Assembly: GCA_963556255.1 (NCBI GenBank)
Contig: OY744617.1
Location: 31,090,066-31,154,065, forward strand
Direction of reading: 5' to 3'
Source of the DNA: Allolobophora icterica
Taxonomy: Eukaryota > Annelida > Clitellata > Crassiclitellata > Lumbricidae
DNA length: 64,000 nucleotides
Below are positions 30,579-40,574 of the stretch, one piece after another. The notes under the pieces were generated by a model, which did no database searches, was not told where the DNA came from, and saw only the letters and a list, made by a program, of their open reading frames with translations. How positions within the stretch are numbered: the stretch's first letter is position 1; every line of letters starts with the position of its first letter. The translations under genes and the position numbers were made by a program.

Positions 30579-33440
30579 ATGACGGAACATGTTGGTAAAT
30601 CGAATGAAGAAATGGCATCTGGATTCATCGTTAGCGCCTGCCACTTACATCCAAAGTCATTTCGTCTTGTTTCTGATCAGATGCATAGCGTACTACCGTC
30701 CTGGAGCAATGTACCAAATCAGTATTTAATAACTTGTGGCAGCCATGCTGAGTTCTATATCCGACCGCCGAATTCATGCATTAATGACGTAGATGTCTTG
30801 AACGCCAGAGCTGATGAACTGGTCTTCAGTGGCGACTTTCCAGTGTTGCCAAGGGATATGAGTGGCCTAGCAGATAGAATCGATTGCTTCAAGATTGAAT
30901 CATACCATGGGTTTCCAGGTTTTGTTCGATTACAACATTTCGGAAAAATGAACTATAATTGGAAATATAAAATGTACGAATTTAGGCATACAGCTCTTCC
31001 AAACGACTACGTGATGCTAGATATGGATCGTATTGAATATACGTTTTCTTCACTCTTAAGAAGCGCGTTGACAAAAGATATTTGTGGTCCAGCAATTAAA
31101 TATGGAAGCGATGAGCATCGTTGCTTACGTGACCTCGTCGAGAGCATGTGGTGCCCACAATGGCCTAAAGAAGCCCAAGGTTGGCTTAAACGTCCTAGGA
31201 CTAATGGATGGCCGACCATTGAAACAATCGCCGAGGTTACACAAAATGGTTGTCATTTTGTTTTCGTTCAGCATCGTTCTTGTAGAGACGATAGACAACA
31301 GTGGAGGTATTCATTTTCAGTGGCAGAGGTAATTTTACTTCAGAGTTGGACTCAAGTTCAACAGATTGTCTACCATTTGTTGAGATTCTTCTGCAAGAGA
31401 GAATTAATACAAAAGGATTGTCCAAAGGAGGATGAGGTTCTCTGTACATATCATTTAAAGACACTGATGTTATGGACTTGTGAATTAATGTCGCCGGAAT
31501 GGTGGAATTCCTCTTCTGCTATTTCGATCTGCTGTGAGTTATTGAAGAAGCTTTCGGTCTGGCTACAGAAGAGGCACTGCCCGAACTATTTTATTCCTGA
31601 AGCAAATTTATTTCATGAATCATCGAGCTCCACAATCCATGAGAAGACTGTGAAAAGACTAAATGAATTCCGAGAATCTGGCAGTCTCTGTCATTGGTTC
31701 GTGGAAAATTACATACTGCCATTCATTCGGAGACATTTCGAGCTTAAAAGCACAATGGATGTAATGCCACATTTAGAGGATTTCATCCTGTTTCTCTTTA
31801 AGTTTTGGAAAGTGACTGAATCAAAATCATTGGATTTATATTTTTATTTCACATTCGCATATTCATATGACTACGGTCGTCTTATAATAAAACCTAGATT
31901 ACATTCAGGACTGCGCCAGAACTTCGTTGCGGAATATAATTCAAGATGTATTGAATCGGAACTAAGCTGGCAACTGAGTAAGCTTTCAACGATACAGAAC
32001 GTCTTATGTTTCAAGTACTATGTCATCCTACTGTTTATCTTGCATACAGCACATGGTTTAAGCTGCGGGGAAATTTCATGGGATAGCAGTTTCTTGGTCG
32101 AATTTGTCAATGGAATTTCAATACAACCAAAAATTGTAAGGTCTCAGTATCATAACTTTCCGAAAGCGCACATAGCACGAAGTTGTCAGTTTCAATTTCT
32201 ACGTGCTCAGGGTTTCATGCAAAATTTATCTGGATCAAATAGTTGTCCGAAATTTCAACTACTGTCTCTCATGTCAAAAGAGTTTCTTAGAAAAGCTTTA
32301 GAACACGAAGATTCTAAATGCAACGGAATTGTTCCTGCAGCTTTGGCCTATCTCGCTGCTATCCACTTTGCCACATCAGAACACCAACTAGCAATACGAT
32401 TCTGCCTGTTAGTTCTAGTTGATCAGCCTTCCCAAGAGGATAAGGAGACACTGAATGCAGTTTGTTTGTTGTTTATTGACGATGTCGCAAGAATCGTTGG
32501 ATTATGTGTGCTCCACAAGAAGATTACTGACAACAACCTTCATTACATTGGCAGGCGGCTTTATCTTGATCTGCGTCTTTCACCCGAGATCTTTGCTCAT
32601 TATTTATTTGCATTATCTTCCGAAAGTATATTCAAACATTTATATTCTGATCGTGATTGGCCGGACTCAGCATTTCCCATGGACGAATATTTGAGGACTT
32701 TAATAAGACCTAAATGCATTGTTTCGATGAAGTCAGGTTCTCATTTCAATGCTTCCAGACAGATCGTTTATCACAGAACAGGTGCATTGACAGAAACCCT
32801 GGCTTCAAGTGAGAGTTCTTTGACAGTAAAAGGAACAATAATTGATATTCTAATGGAATATGCTCTGATAAATATGATTTCATTCTACAATGTGATTCGC
32901 AACGACTTTGGAATCAATTGCAACACAGCGGACTGCTATCGTGCTTTGTACTTTTACAAGTACCGCAAATACAATGAAGTGCAGTATTTGTGTGAGCGAA
33001 TTCTGCAAGAGCCTGATCTGCAGAGCGATCTGAAGGAATTTTCATTTGCGAATGTTTTGTTGTTGCCACCGCTTGACTCTTTTTTCGATAGAGACATACA
33101 GTCGTTGCTTGGGATTCACACACTCTTTTACTATTTATCAACTGCAAATGACGCTATGGGGAAAGTTGAACTCAGTGCCGAGTCAACGTTTGAACACTGG
33201 TTTGCACGAATTGTGAGCTTTTATAAACGTGCACTATTCTTTTTTCTTGATGGCTCTCTTAAAATCCACTATTTTCTCGGAAGATATTTTCTTGCAAAAT
33301 ATTTGAAAGTCAGATGTTATATTGATTGCAATCTTCCGTATTCAGAAGCATTGACTGAATTTACTGCTCAGGAAACAAATCTTCCGTTTGAACACATCAT
33401 TCGCAGATTTCTTCTACGAAAGCTTCGCATTATTAAATAG
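30579..33440 (+). CDS. Mab-21/cGAS-like (cGLR-type) protein, tandem copy 3
   Basis: An intact, intronless 953-residue ORF. It is open back to 30549, adding ten codons, but ATG 30579 is the start shared by all copies. Motifs: CGSHAEFY (GS 54-55), NDVDVL (D70, D72), GFPGFVRL, LDMD (147-150), WCPQWPKEAQGW, GCHFVF, YHLKTLMLWTCE, YFIPEANLF. Eight of about 110 residues differ from copy 1 over 240-350, including E to L after WTCE. The segment following LDMD is 4-6 residues shorter than in the other copies and has almost no shared residues, so it varies in both length and sequence. The C-terminal half keeps the helical and TPR-like stretch and ends FLLRKLR. With copies 1 and 2 it makes a head-to-tail array; each copy has its own 5' flank, so they are probably transcribed separately. 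Substrate and ligand unknown. Confidence 0.85.
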   Translation: MTEHVGKSNEEMASGFIVSACHLHPKSFRLVSDQMHSVLPSWSNVPNQYLITCGSHAEFYIRPPNSCINDVDVLNARADELVFSGDFPVLPRDMSGLADRIDCFKIESYHGFPGFVRLQHFGKMNYNWKYKMYEFRHTALPNDYVMLDMDRIEYTFSSLLRSALTKDICGPAIKYGSDEHRCLRDLVESMWCPQWPKEAQGWLKRPRTNGWPTIETIAEVTQNGCHFVFVQHRSCRDDRQQWRYSFSVAEVILLQSWTQVQQIVYHLLRFFCKRELIQKDCPKEDEVLCTYHLKTLMLWTCELMSPEWWNSSSAISICCELLKKLSVWLQKRHCPNYFIPEANLFHESSSSTIHEKTVKRLNEFRESGSLCHWFVENYILPFIRRHFELKSTMDVMPHLEDFILFLFKFWKVTESKSLDLYFYFTFAYSYDYGRLIIKPRLHSGLRQNFVAEYNSRCIESELSWQLSKLSTIQNVLCFKYYVILLFILHTAHGLSCGEISWDSSFLVEFVNGISIQPKIVRSQYHNFPKAHIARSCQFQFLRAQGFMQNLSGSNSCPKFQLLSLMSKEFLRKALEHEDSKCNGIVPAALAYLAAIHFATSEHQLAIRFCLLVLVDQPSQEDKETLNAVCLLFIDDVARIVGLCVLHKKITDNNLHYIGRRLYLDLRLSPEIFAHYLFALSSESIFKHLYSDRDWPDSAFPMDEYLRTLIRPKCIVSMKSGSHFNASRQIVYHRTGALTETLASSESSLTVKGTIIDILMEYALINMISFYNVIRNDFGINCNTADCYRALYFYKYRKYNEVQYLCERILQEPDLQSDLKEFSFANVLLLPPLDSFFDRDIQSLLGIHTLFYYLSTANDAMGKVELSAESTFEHWFARIVSFYKRALFFFLDGSLKIHYFLGRYFLAKYLKVRCYIDCNLPYSEALTEFTAQETNLPFEHIIRRFLLRKLRIIK

Positions 33441-34505
33441 TTCAAGAGTTTCATCGTATCAATGACTAGGTTGAGTTTTCATATGAAATTTGCTTTGTGA
33501 TATGTGAATCTGAAGAACGAATCTTGCTTCTAGAGTATTGCTGCTTGACTCGGCTATCGCTGCGGAGCCAATACATAGTCTTGAAAGTTTTCGCCGTTCT
33601 ATTGTGTGGAGACTTGGAAACAACGTCTACTCTGCCATGTCAGTGTAGCGCTATTTGAAAATCGCATGATTGGCCCTGCAGATCCAACAGTAAGCCAGTT
33701 TCATGTTAATTAAAAAGAGGTCGCCTTCTTGGCCCGTAAGAAAATAATGGGGGAAGGCATTTGAAGAAACGCTACAGCACCACAGTATGGCTGTCCGTCT
33801 TCTAAGACGTCTTTGGCGCCGGTGACACTCAAGCTCAAGTTGATTGCTCCAAAAACAGATATCTAAGTTGCTCATTCCTCCACAGCAGGTTCTTGTTCCT
33901 TTTTCAACACCTGCACCATAGATCGTGCTACAACAGGCAACTAGAAAGAAAAGTTTCTACACTTGATTGGCTTTCCATTAGACCGAAGTTCCTTCGTATG
34001 GATGTTCTATATGTGCAGCGAAGAATACTCCAGCCATTCAAGCAGCAGCCATAACTTATGAGAATGAACTGTTGTATAGTTTATGCGTTCTTCGAAAGCT
34101 TATAGTTATGTCACATTTCGTGACATTACATTGCGGTACAACTCGTTCCATAGCGAGCCCTGAAGAATAAATTAAGCTCAAGACCTTTCAAAAGCGGTAC
34201 ACGAGGAGAAGCCTGAGGATCCCATACAATGCCCAGATAACTAACGCTGAAGTATGGAAACACACAACATGGACCTCCGTCGCAGAGATGATCAAAACAA
34301 ACACACTCAACATTTTGCTGGCTGATTGGACCCTGCTCGATCATTGCGAACGAATATTGTGCTCCAGCGGTGCCATGGAACAGCCGCAACTCAGGAGGCT
34401 GCGAAAACATTTGAGACGAAATGATTTAATTATCTGTATCTTGAAATATAATATACATGTGAAATAAAATAAATGTAGTAAAGTTAAGTAACAACAACTA
34501 TACTG

Positions 34506-34552
<47 letters not shown>

Positions 34553-35230
34553 CTTAATAGATAGATACCTGACGTTACTACTTAGGTTGATCTTTGGGAG
34601 GAAAGCTACATTTGTGCTTGGCATAGAGCGCAATTATACCTAGCTAGGTTCATGCGAACGATTCTGGATATAAATCCACAAGCGATAACAAGACCCGAGA
34701 AAAAGAAAGGGCAACCGGGCGATCGAGGCATACATGAGCCCGAACGATTGAAGCTGACTTCCATCAGTGAAAACCTCTGCATGCCCTTCATAAACTTGGC
34801 GCTTAATGTGACATTCGTGTGTTTCCAAGCTCTTCTAGTGGAAGAAAGTGTAGTGTTGTTGGCAGCGATGAAGCGTAGAAGGCGATAAGAAAGAAAGGAG
34901 AGTATCCACTCTTTGGCAAACAGTTGCGTTAAGAAGTCGGATGGATTTGTATTCATCATTGCGCCAAACAGGGCGTCAGAATCGTTATATATTGACAGAA
35001 TTATAAAATGAGCCAATAACTGAGGTGAAAACCATTTGACTGAATGTTTAACACTCTTAGTATTAAAGGCTTCGGATTTAGTATGTAATTTGTTTTTTAT
35101 ATGCCCTGTGGTCAAATAAAGCATTTGAAAAAAGACGATGACGGCGATATTCGTTGAAACAGTGATGATGAAAATACATGATGCGACTACTAACACAAAA
35201 GGAAGTCGAACAATCCCTTAAACCCAGCCA
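33441..35230. repeat. Tandem unit 4, truncated (B-type)
   Basis: It follows gene 3 with the usual 3' flank and continues with flank matching unit 2 most closely (34380-34500 against 12950-13070, and an (AT)n array at 34509-34548 where unit 2 has one). Homology stops at about 35230 in CCCAGCCAT, well before where a fourth gene would lie. The truncation joins directly to repeat R2. Confidence 0.8.
34781..34888 (+). CDS. Short ORF conserved in all four units (copy 4)
   Basis: MPFINLALNVTFVC continues to VEESVVLLAAMKRRRR and then a stop. Six bases are missing relative to the other copies, which keeps frame. The frame is open upstream to 34652. Could be a peptide, a decayed exon, or chance. Confidence 0.2.
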   Translation: MPFINLALNVTFVCFQALLVEESVVLLAAMKRRRR

Positions 35231-35660
35231 TAGGGTAACCATTTAACATAACTATGAGAGTGCGTCGTTTTAACCGACCACGGTGTATTCGATCAGTCTA
35301 TGGTTGCAATGATAAACCACGTCTGTGGCCAATTTGATCACCGTAATACAACCAAACTATGAGAGCATATATCTGTTTAAAGGACCAAAGTGTATTTGAT
35401 CAGCGTGTATATGGTTACATAGCCAATTATAAGAGTGCATCGTAATAACGGACCACGGTGTATCCGATCAACGCAGGTCCGTTCTATGCTTAAGGTCTTA
35501 CAGTCCACCCATGGCAAGTGGGATAATTAAATTCAGACTGCGTTCTCGATGCTGCTGAGCGGAACCAAGGGAAGTACGGGATCAAGATGAGAGCAGCCGA
35601 CATGACCTTCTAAATAAGAAGCAGATAATTACATTGATCCTGATCCACTGTCCACCACGT
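35231..35660. repeat. Dispersed repeat R2, copy 2, with internal tandem units
   Basis: Three imperfect units of the type ACTATGAGAGTGC followed by GACCACGGTGTATTCGATCA occur in 35240-35480. The stretch from 35455 to 35660 then matches 18145-18350. Class unknown; no gene. Confidence 0.7.
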
Positions 35661-35748
35661 TCAAATGAAATTTCTTCATCTCCCTCTCAATCTATCTCCA
35701 TCTATCAATCTATATATATGTATATATCTGTCTCACTTTGTCTCTCTC

Positions 35749-35749
35749 C

Positions 35750-35781
<32 letters not shown>

Positions 35782-36049
35782 CCATCCATCCATCAATCCA
35801 GTCCATCCACCCATTCATCCATTCATCCGTCCATCCTTACATCAATCCAATCCATCCACTCATCCATTCATCCATCCATCCTTCCATCCATCCATCTATC
35901 CATCCATCCATCCATCCATCCATCCATCCATCCATCCATCCATCCATCCATCCATCCATCCATCCATCCATCCATCCATCCATCCATCCATCCATCCATC
36001 CATCCATCCATCCATCCATCCATCCATCCATCCATCCATCCATCCATCC

Positions 36050-36129
<80 letters not shown>

Positions 36130-36154
36130 GTCTATCTATCTATCTATCTATCTT
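35749..36154. repeat. (ATCC)n then (TATC)n microsatellites
   Basis: ATCC units run from 35749 to about 36050 (interrupted in the first 130 bp, pure afterwards), then TATC units to 36154. The HPSIHPSI and YLSIYLSI frames are repeat translations. Confidence 0.97.
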
Positions 36155-36329
36155 TGAATGTTTATGTCTGTCTCTTTGTCTGTGTGTCTCTGTCTGTCTG
36201 CCTCTATATGTCCGCCTCTTTCTCTGCTTTTGTCTCTGTCTCTCTCTGTGTATTCTCTGAGCATCTCTGACCTAATTCATTTAATCTCTCTCGCTCTTTC
36301 TCTCTCTTTCTATCGCTTTTTCTCTTTCT

Positions 36330-36343
36330 GTGTGTGTGTGTGT

Positions 36344-36432
<89 letters not shown>

Positions 36433-36435
36433 TCT
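36330..36435. repeat. (TG)n and (TC)n microsatellite
   Basis: A short TG run followed by about 45 TC units. It is preceded by imperfect TCTCTG sequence from 36170. An imperfect (CA)n run lies at 36636-36695. Confidence 0.95.
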
Positions 36436-36751
36436 GTATCTCAGGAAATTGTTTTCATCTCTGCAGTCCTGTGATGTCGATAATTATGACGACGACGGTA
36501 ATGGTGATGACAAAGAAAAGGCGAATGGAGAGAAGCAAGAAAGCGACCGGTGGTCGTAGGTCGTACAAATAACGGACCCTGGAGCGGATGCAAGGATTGA
36601 AGCGGAACGCAATGTCATGCAGCTAAGAAATTAATGAACACACACACTCACACACACATATACGCATACACATACACACACTCACACTAACAGATACGCA
36701 AACGGCAATGAATCTGTTCTTTTCGAAACTGCACTCACGTAGTCTCAGATG

Positions 36752-37294
36752 CAGTGTGATTCTCCTTACAGATTTTATTTTAGTTACAGTTACAGTTATA
36801 GTTAATGGTTTTTCATTTTAGTTATAGTTACAGTTATAGTTAATATTATTTTTTAGTTACAGTTATAGTTATCGTTAACGAAATCATTTTGCTTTCGTTA
36901 ACGAAAACATTTTCGTTACCGTTATCGTTAATGAAAATCACACTGAATTATGAAGACGCATTACACAATAATTTGCTTAGAGCTTTGACGAATGGGTGCA
37001 TTCAGCTTCATGAATACACAAGGCTCCATATTCACCGACATCCAAGGCGAACATAGGAATCATTTTGCTTTAGTTAACGGCTGTATTTTCACGTTCTCAC
37101 GTTAGTTGATATTGCACTTTTTTTTATCGTATTAACAACAATAGCAATGAATTTTCGTTAGTGTTATTTTCGTTATAGTTATAGTTATAGTTAATGATAT
37201 TTTTTAGTTATAGTTATAGTTATCGTTAACGAAATCATTTTTTGTTCGTTAACGAACATTTTCGTTATCGTTAACGTTAACGAGAATCACACTG
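36752..37294. mobile_element. hAT-like foldback MITE rich in GTTA
   Basis: The ends are CAGTGTGATTCTC and GAGAATCACACTG, each flanked by CTCAGATG (36744-36751 and 37295-37302), an exact 8-bp duplication. Inside each end are repeated AGTTATAGTTA and CGTTAACGAAA motifs. An internal ATCACACTG near 36940 suggests a nested or partly duplicated end. No coding capacity. Confidence 0.9.
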
Positions 37295-37302
37295 CTCAGA
37301 TG

Positions 37303-37730
37303 GCCGCAGGCTTGTCTAGCGTTAATTGGTCCGATGAGGAATTTCCCGGATATAGTCCAGAAAGTCCGAACAACGTGTTTGCTATCAGCTCTGGATGGAT
37401 GTATGTGTGTGCTGGGCTCCACGTGTCTGCGGGTGCTCGTCAGTGGTGACCCTTCCAGTTATCTGAACACTGTTCGCTTCTTGGAAAACTTTTTGTTCTT
37501 TGTGACTTTAACGGCAGTTACGTTGGCGTATAGGCATCGCCTTTTCGAGGTACTTGAAGGCACTATAGTAAGTGTCCACATAAATACATACATACACAGA
37601 TACATAGACATACATACATACCTAAATGCACATATACATAATAATACAGACATACATACACACATACATGCATACATACAAAAAATACATACGCACACAT
37701 ACATACACACATACAACTGACTCATTAGAC
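37303..37730. repeat. Unclassified sequence and CATA microsatellite
   Basis: Positions 37545-37580 match R2 at 18355-18395, followed by CATA-type repeats to 37715. An ORF of 128 codons (37334-37720) ends in the microsatellite and shows no family signature, so I do not call it a gene. Confidence 0.6.
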
Positions 37731-38595
37731 CCGACGGAGAAAGGGTTTCCTTTTCGCTAAGGTATCCTGTTCGTGTGTTTCACTGAGCTATTGATTTACT
37801 GACTGAGATTTACGCAGGTGTATCGTATCATATGTGTATCCCATCAATCTTAAATCACTTATAAAAACTTAATTGTTTAAAACGATTACTAAGGTCAGCG
37901 CCTACTGTCATTTGTCTGCAGCAAATGCTAAGCTCTGCTCTCTACAGCTCAGCTCTGCTCTGCTCTGCTCAGCTCTGCTCTGCTTGCCCCTATGCGTTGT
38001 GCTTACTCGATGTTTGTTCTGCAAGCGAGACAGAGAGATCGCGTGTCTGATTTCGTGATATGGTGAGACGGAGAGAAGGAAAGAGAAATACAGAGAAAGA
38101 AAGGAAGATAGGAAAGAAAAGAGAGAGGGATAGGGAGGGAATGAAGGAGGGATGGAGAAAAGAAGAAGTGAGATGTTACAGAGGAGATTAATAGGGAAGA
38201 AGGGGAAGAGAAGGCAATGCCAGGCAAGGAAACTCAAGTGAAGGTAAGAGAAGGGACAGGAAGTCAAAAGAAGGCAAGAGAAGAAGGGAAACGAATTCAA
38301 GAAAAGACAAGAGAGAGCAAAGGAGGAGAACACAAGTAGGGAGCGGAGGAAAACAGAAGAAGAGAAGAAAGCACAAGACGAAACGAGATAAGACGTGAAA
38401 GCCTCAACGACGTATTTTATTAGCGCAATTTCATGCCCACTAATCCGAACTACGATTGATCTACGCGAGAAATCAGGCGTTAAATGTTTGGGTCGAAATG
38501 GCGAGACGCGTCGTTTGAGAACCATCGAAATGGATTGCAACAGTTTAACGTCTCATGACAAAAATGGCCGTCAACGTCGTCAGGAAATTTTTTGC
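37731..38595. other. Gene-free; GCTCT repeats and purine-rich tract
   Basis: CAGCTCTGCTCT repeats at 37926-37985 and a strongly purine-biased stretch (GAGAAGGAAAG type) at 38060-38395. Frames across the purine tract give Ser/Phe/Leu-rich low complexity. Confidence 0.6.
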
Positions 38596-38599
38596 AGTC

Positions 38600-39445
38600 T
38601 CAACTCGAGCAAAATAATTGCATTTGGCTCATTCTTGAATCGCAGAAAGTCTCATTCGTGAATCGCAGAAAGTCTCAATTGTTTATCATAGTCTCGTTTG
38701 TGTATCACTGGAAGTCTTGTTGTGAATCACAAACGTCTCGTTTGCGAATCGCAGAAGTCTGTTTTTTGTTTCACAGAAAGTCTCGTTTGTGAATCACAGA
38801 AAGTCTCGTTTGTTTATTATAGAATTTCTATAATAAACAAACAAAATCTATGTGATTCACAATAAACAAACAAAATCTATGTGATTCACAAACGAGACTT
38901 TCTATGATAGAAAGTCTCGTTTGTGAATCACAGAAAGTCTCGTTTGTTTATTATAGAATTTCTATAATAAACAAACGAGACTTTCTGTGATTCACAAACG
39001 AGACTTTCTGTGATTCACAAACGAGACTTTCTATAATAGAAAGTCTCGTTTGTGAATCACAGAAAGCCTCGTTTGGGGATCACAGAAAGTCTCGTTTGTG
39101 TATCACAGAAAGTCTCGTTTGGGGATCACAGAAAGTCTCGTTTGTTTATTATAGAAAGTCTCGTTTGTGAATCGCAGAAAGTCTCGTTTTGTTTATTATA
39201 GAAAGTCTCGTTTGTGAATCACAGAAATTCTCGTTTGTGTATCACAGAAAGTCTTGTTTGTGAATCGCAGAAGTCTTTTTTTTGTATCACAGAACTTCTC
39301 GTTTGTGAATCGCCGAAAGTCTCGTTTGTGAATTCCAGAAAGTCTCATTTCTTGATCGCAGAAAGTCTCATTTGTGAGTCACAGAAAATCTCTTATATGA
39401 ATATCAGAAGTTCACTTTAGAATCGCAGAAAGTCTTATTTATTAA
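38600..39445. repeat. 23-bp minisatellite with inverted blocks
   Basis: Units of AGAAAGTCTCGTTTGTGAATCAC are tandemly repeated across about 850 bp. Between 38815 and 39045 blocks of the array are inverted (GTGATTCACAAACGAGACTTTCT), centred on palindromes such as TATAGAATTTCTATA and CTATAATAG. Single-stranded DNA could fold into long hairpins. The ORFs are repeat translations. Confidence 0.9.
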
Positions 39446-39564
39446 TCCCAGAAACTTCCATCGTCATTATGCACAAGTAGCCAATTGACGCAACCCATGC
39501 TATTTCATCTTATCCCTCCCGATTGATGCGTAAACATATTTTGCGCAATCTCCTCTGCAACCGA

Positions 39565-39660
39565 AATGAGCTTATATATATATATATAAGATCTATGGAG
39601 CTATATAAATATATATATAAGCTCTTTGGAGCTATATATATGTATATATATACATCGAAA
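39565..39660. repeat. AT palindromes with AGCT steps
   Basis: GAGCTTATATATATATATATAAGATC and related units repeat three times, each self-complementary. Probably a simple-sequence palindrome. Confidence 0.7.
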
Positions 39661-40251
39661 AATCGTAGCGCTAAATAAATAGAACCGTTTGCGTATAATG
39701 CTCGTGTTGACGAAATATACGAGGTTTGTTCGGATTAGAGGATCTGGATGATTCTTGAGAACCTAATTGCTATGGGTCGATGTTTCTGTGGGAGGACTTG
39801 CGCCTCGGGATGTTTATGTGAACCTTGGTTCGATCAATACTATATTATAAAGCTTACAAATACGAGTTGTTAGTTTCGATGAGTATCACATTTTTGGAAT
39901 TAGTAGGCCCTGTATCGCACAAATCAAGTATTGCAGTTACAGTCGTGTATCAACAAGTAGGCGTATTTTGCAACAGGAGTCAAGAAAAGTTAATAGCTTA
40001 TACTAACCTTGGCCACTCCTTCTTGACTATTACGCATACATGCATTTGTTATTTAAGTAGTAGGAGCCTACTTAATGTTAGCAATAATGATAGCTCAGCT
40101 AACCGAGTTTGACTGGCATCCATTTTGAACGTACAATCGTCGCAGGCCTACATGTTTCGACAAATCACTGTATTGTAGAAACTTCCATCGTGTGACTTTT
40201 ATGCGCTATTAGACGATTTTCTTGATCGCTTAGACTAGACTTAAAAACAAG
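39661..40251. other. No gene seen
   Basis: Unique-looking sequence. The longest frame (39825-40112, 95 codons) has no recognisable domain, and I see no terminal or tandem repeats. Confidence 0.4.
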
Positions 40252-40500
40252 GGGTGTGCAATAGTGTAGTGGTTAGCGTGCTGGACCGTCAACCAAGAGG
40301 TCGGAGGTTCAAATCGCCGACAGGGCAGAAATTAGTGTCGAGATTTCTGCTCCACATGCACACCCTAGCCATCTCAGCTATAATGAGTACGCTGACCTAC
40401 ACTACACTGTCGGTGGGAAGACGAAACCGCGAGAGAGCAGTCTGGCCTCCCGTTCTCTTATGCCGAGACCAAGAAAAGTGAAGTCGCGAACACCTCATAT
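40252..40500 (+). mobile_element. tRNA-derived SINE, family A
   Basis: AGTGTAGTGGTTAGCGTGC (box A-like) and GGTTCAAATCG (box B-like) form the head. The body includes CAGGGCAGAAAT, CGAGATTTCTGCTCC, CTAGCCATCTCAGCTATA and CGGTGGGAAGACG, and it ends GAAGTCGCGAACACCTCAT. It matches 22890-23135 (minus) and 61345-61600. Confidence 0.85.
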
Positions 40501-40574
40501 AGGCCTACCCATGGCTGCTCTCTTCTTAGATTATAAACAACAGTAGTCAATGAGAATATAATTATCTACATACG

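Noticed and set aside
8409..33440. Bacterial CD-NTase operon or recent bacterial transfer
   Set aside because: No partner effector genes, no operon spacing, clear animal Mab-21 motifs, and eukaryotic transposons all around.
35634..36270. ORFs of HPSIHPSI and YLSIYLSI type, and similar ones at 44.6-46.1, 57.4-58.3 and 59.2-59.7 kb
   Set aside because: Pure tetranucleotide or dinucleotide repeat read in frame.
37334..37720. 128-codon ORF starting MRNFPDIV
   Set aside because: It ends inside a CATA microsatellite, overlaps a dispersed repeat and shows no domain.
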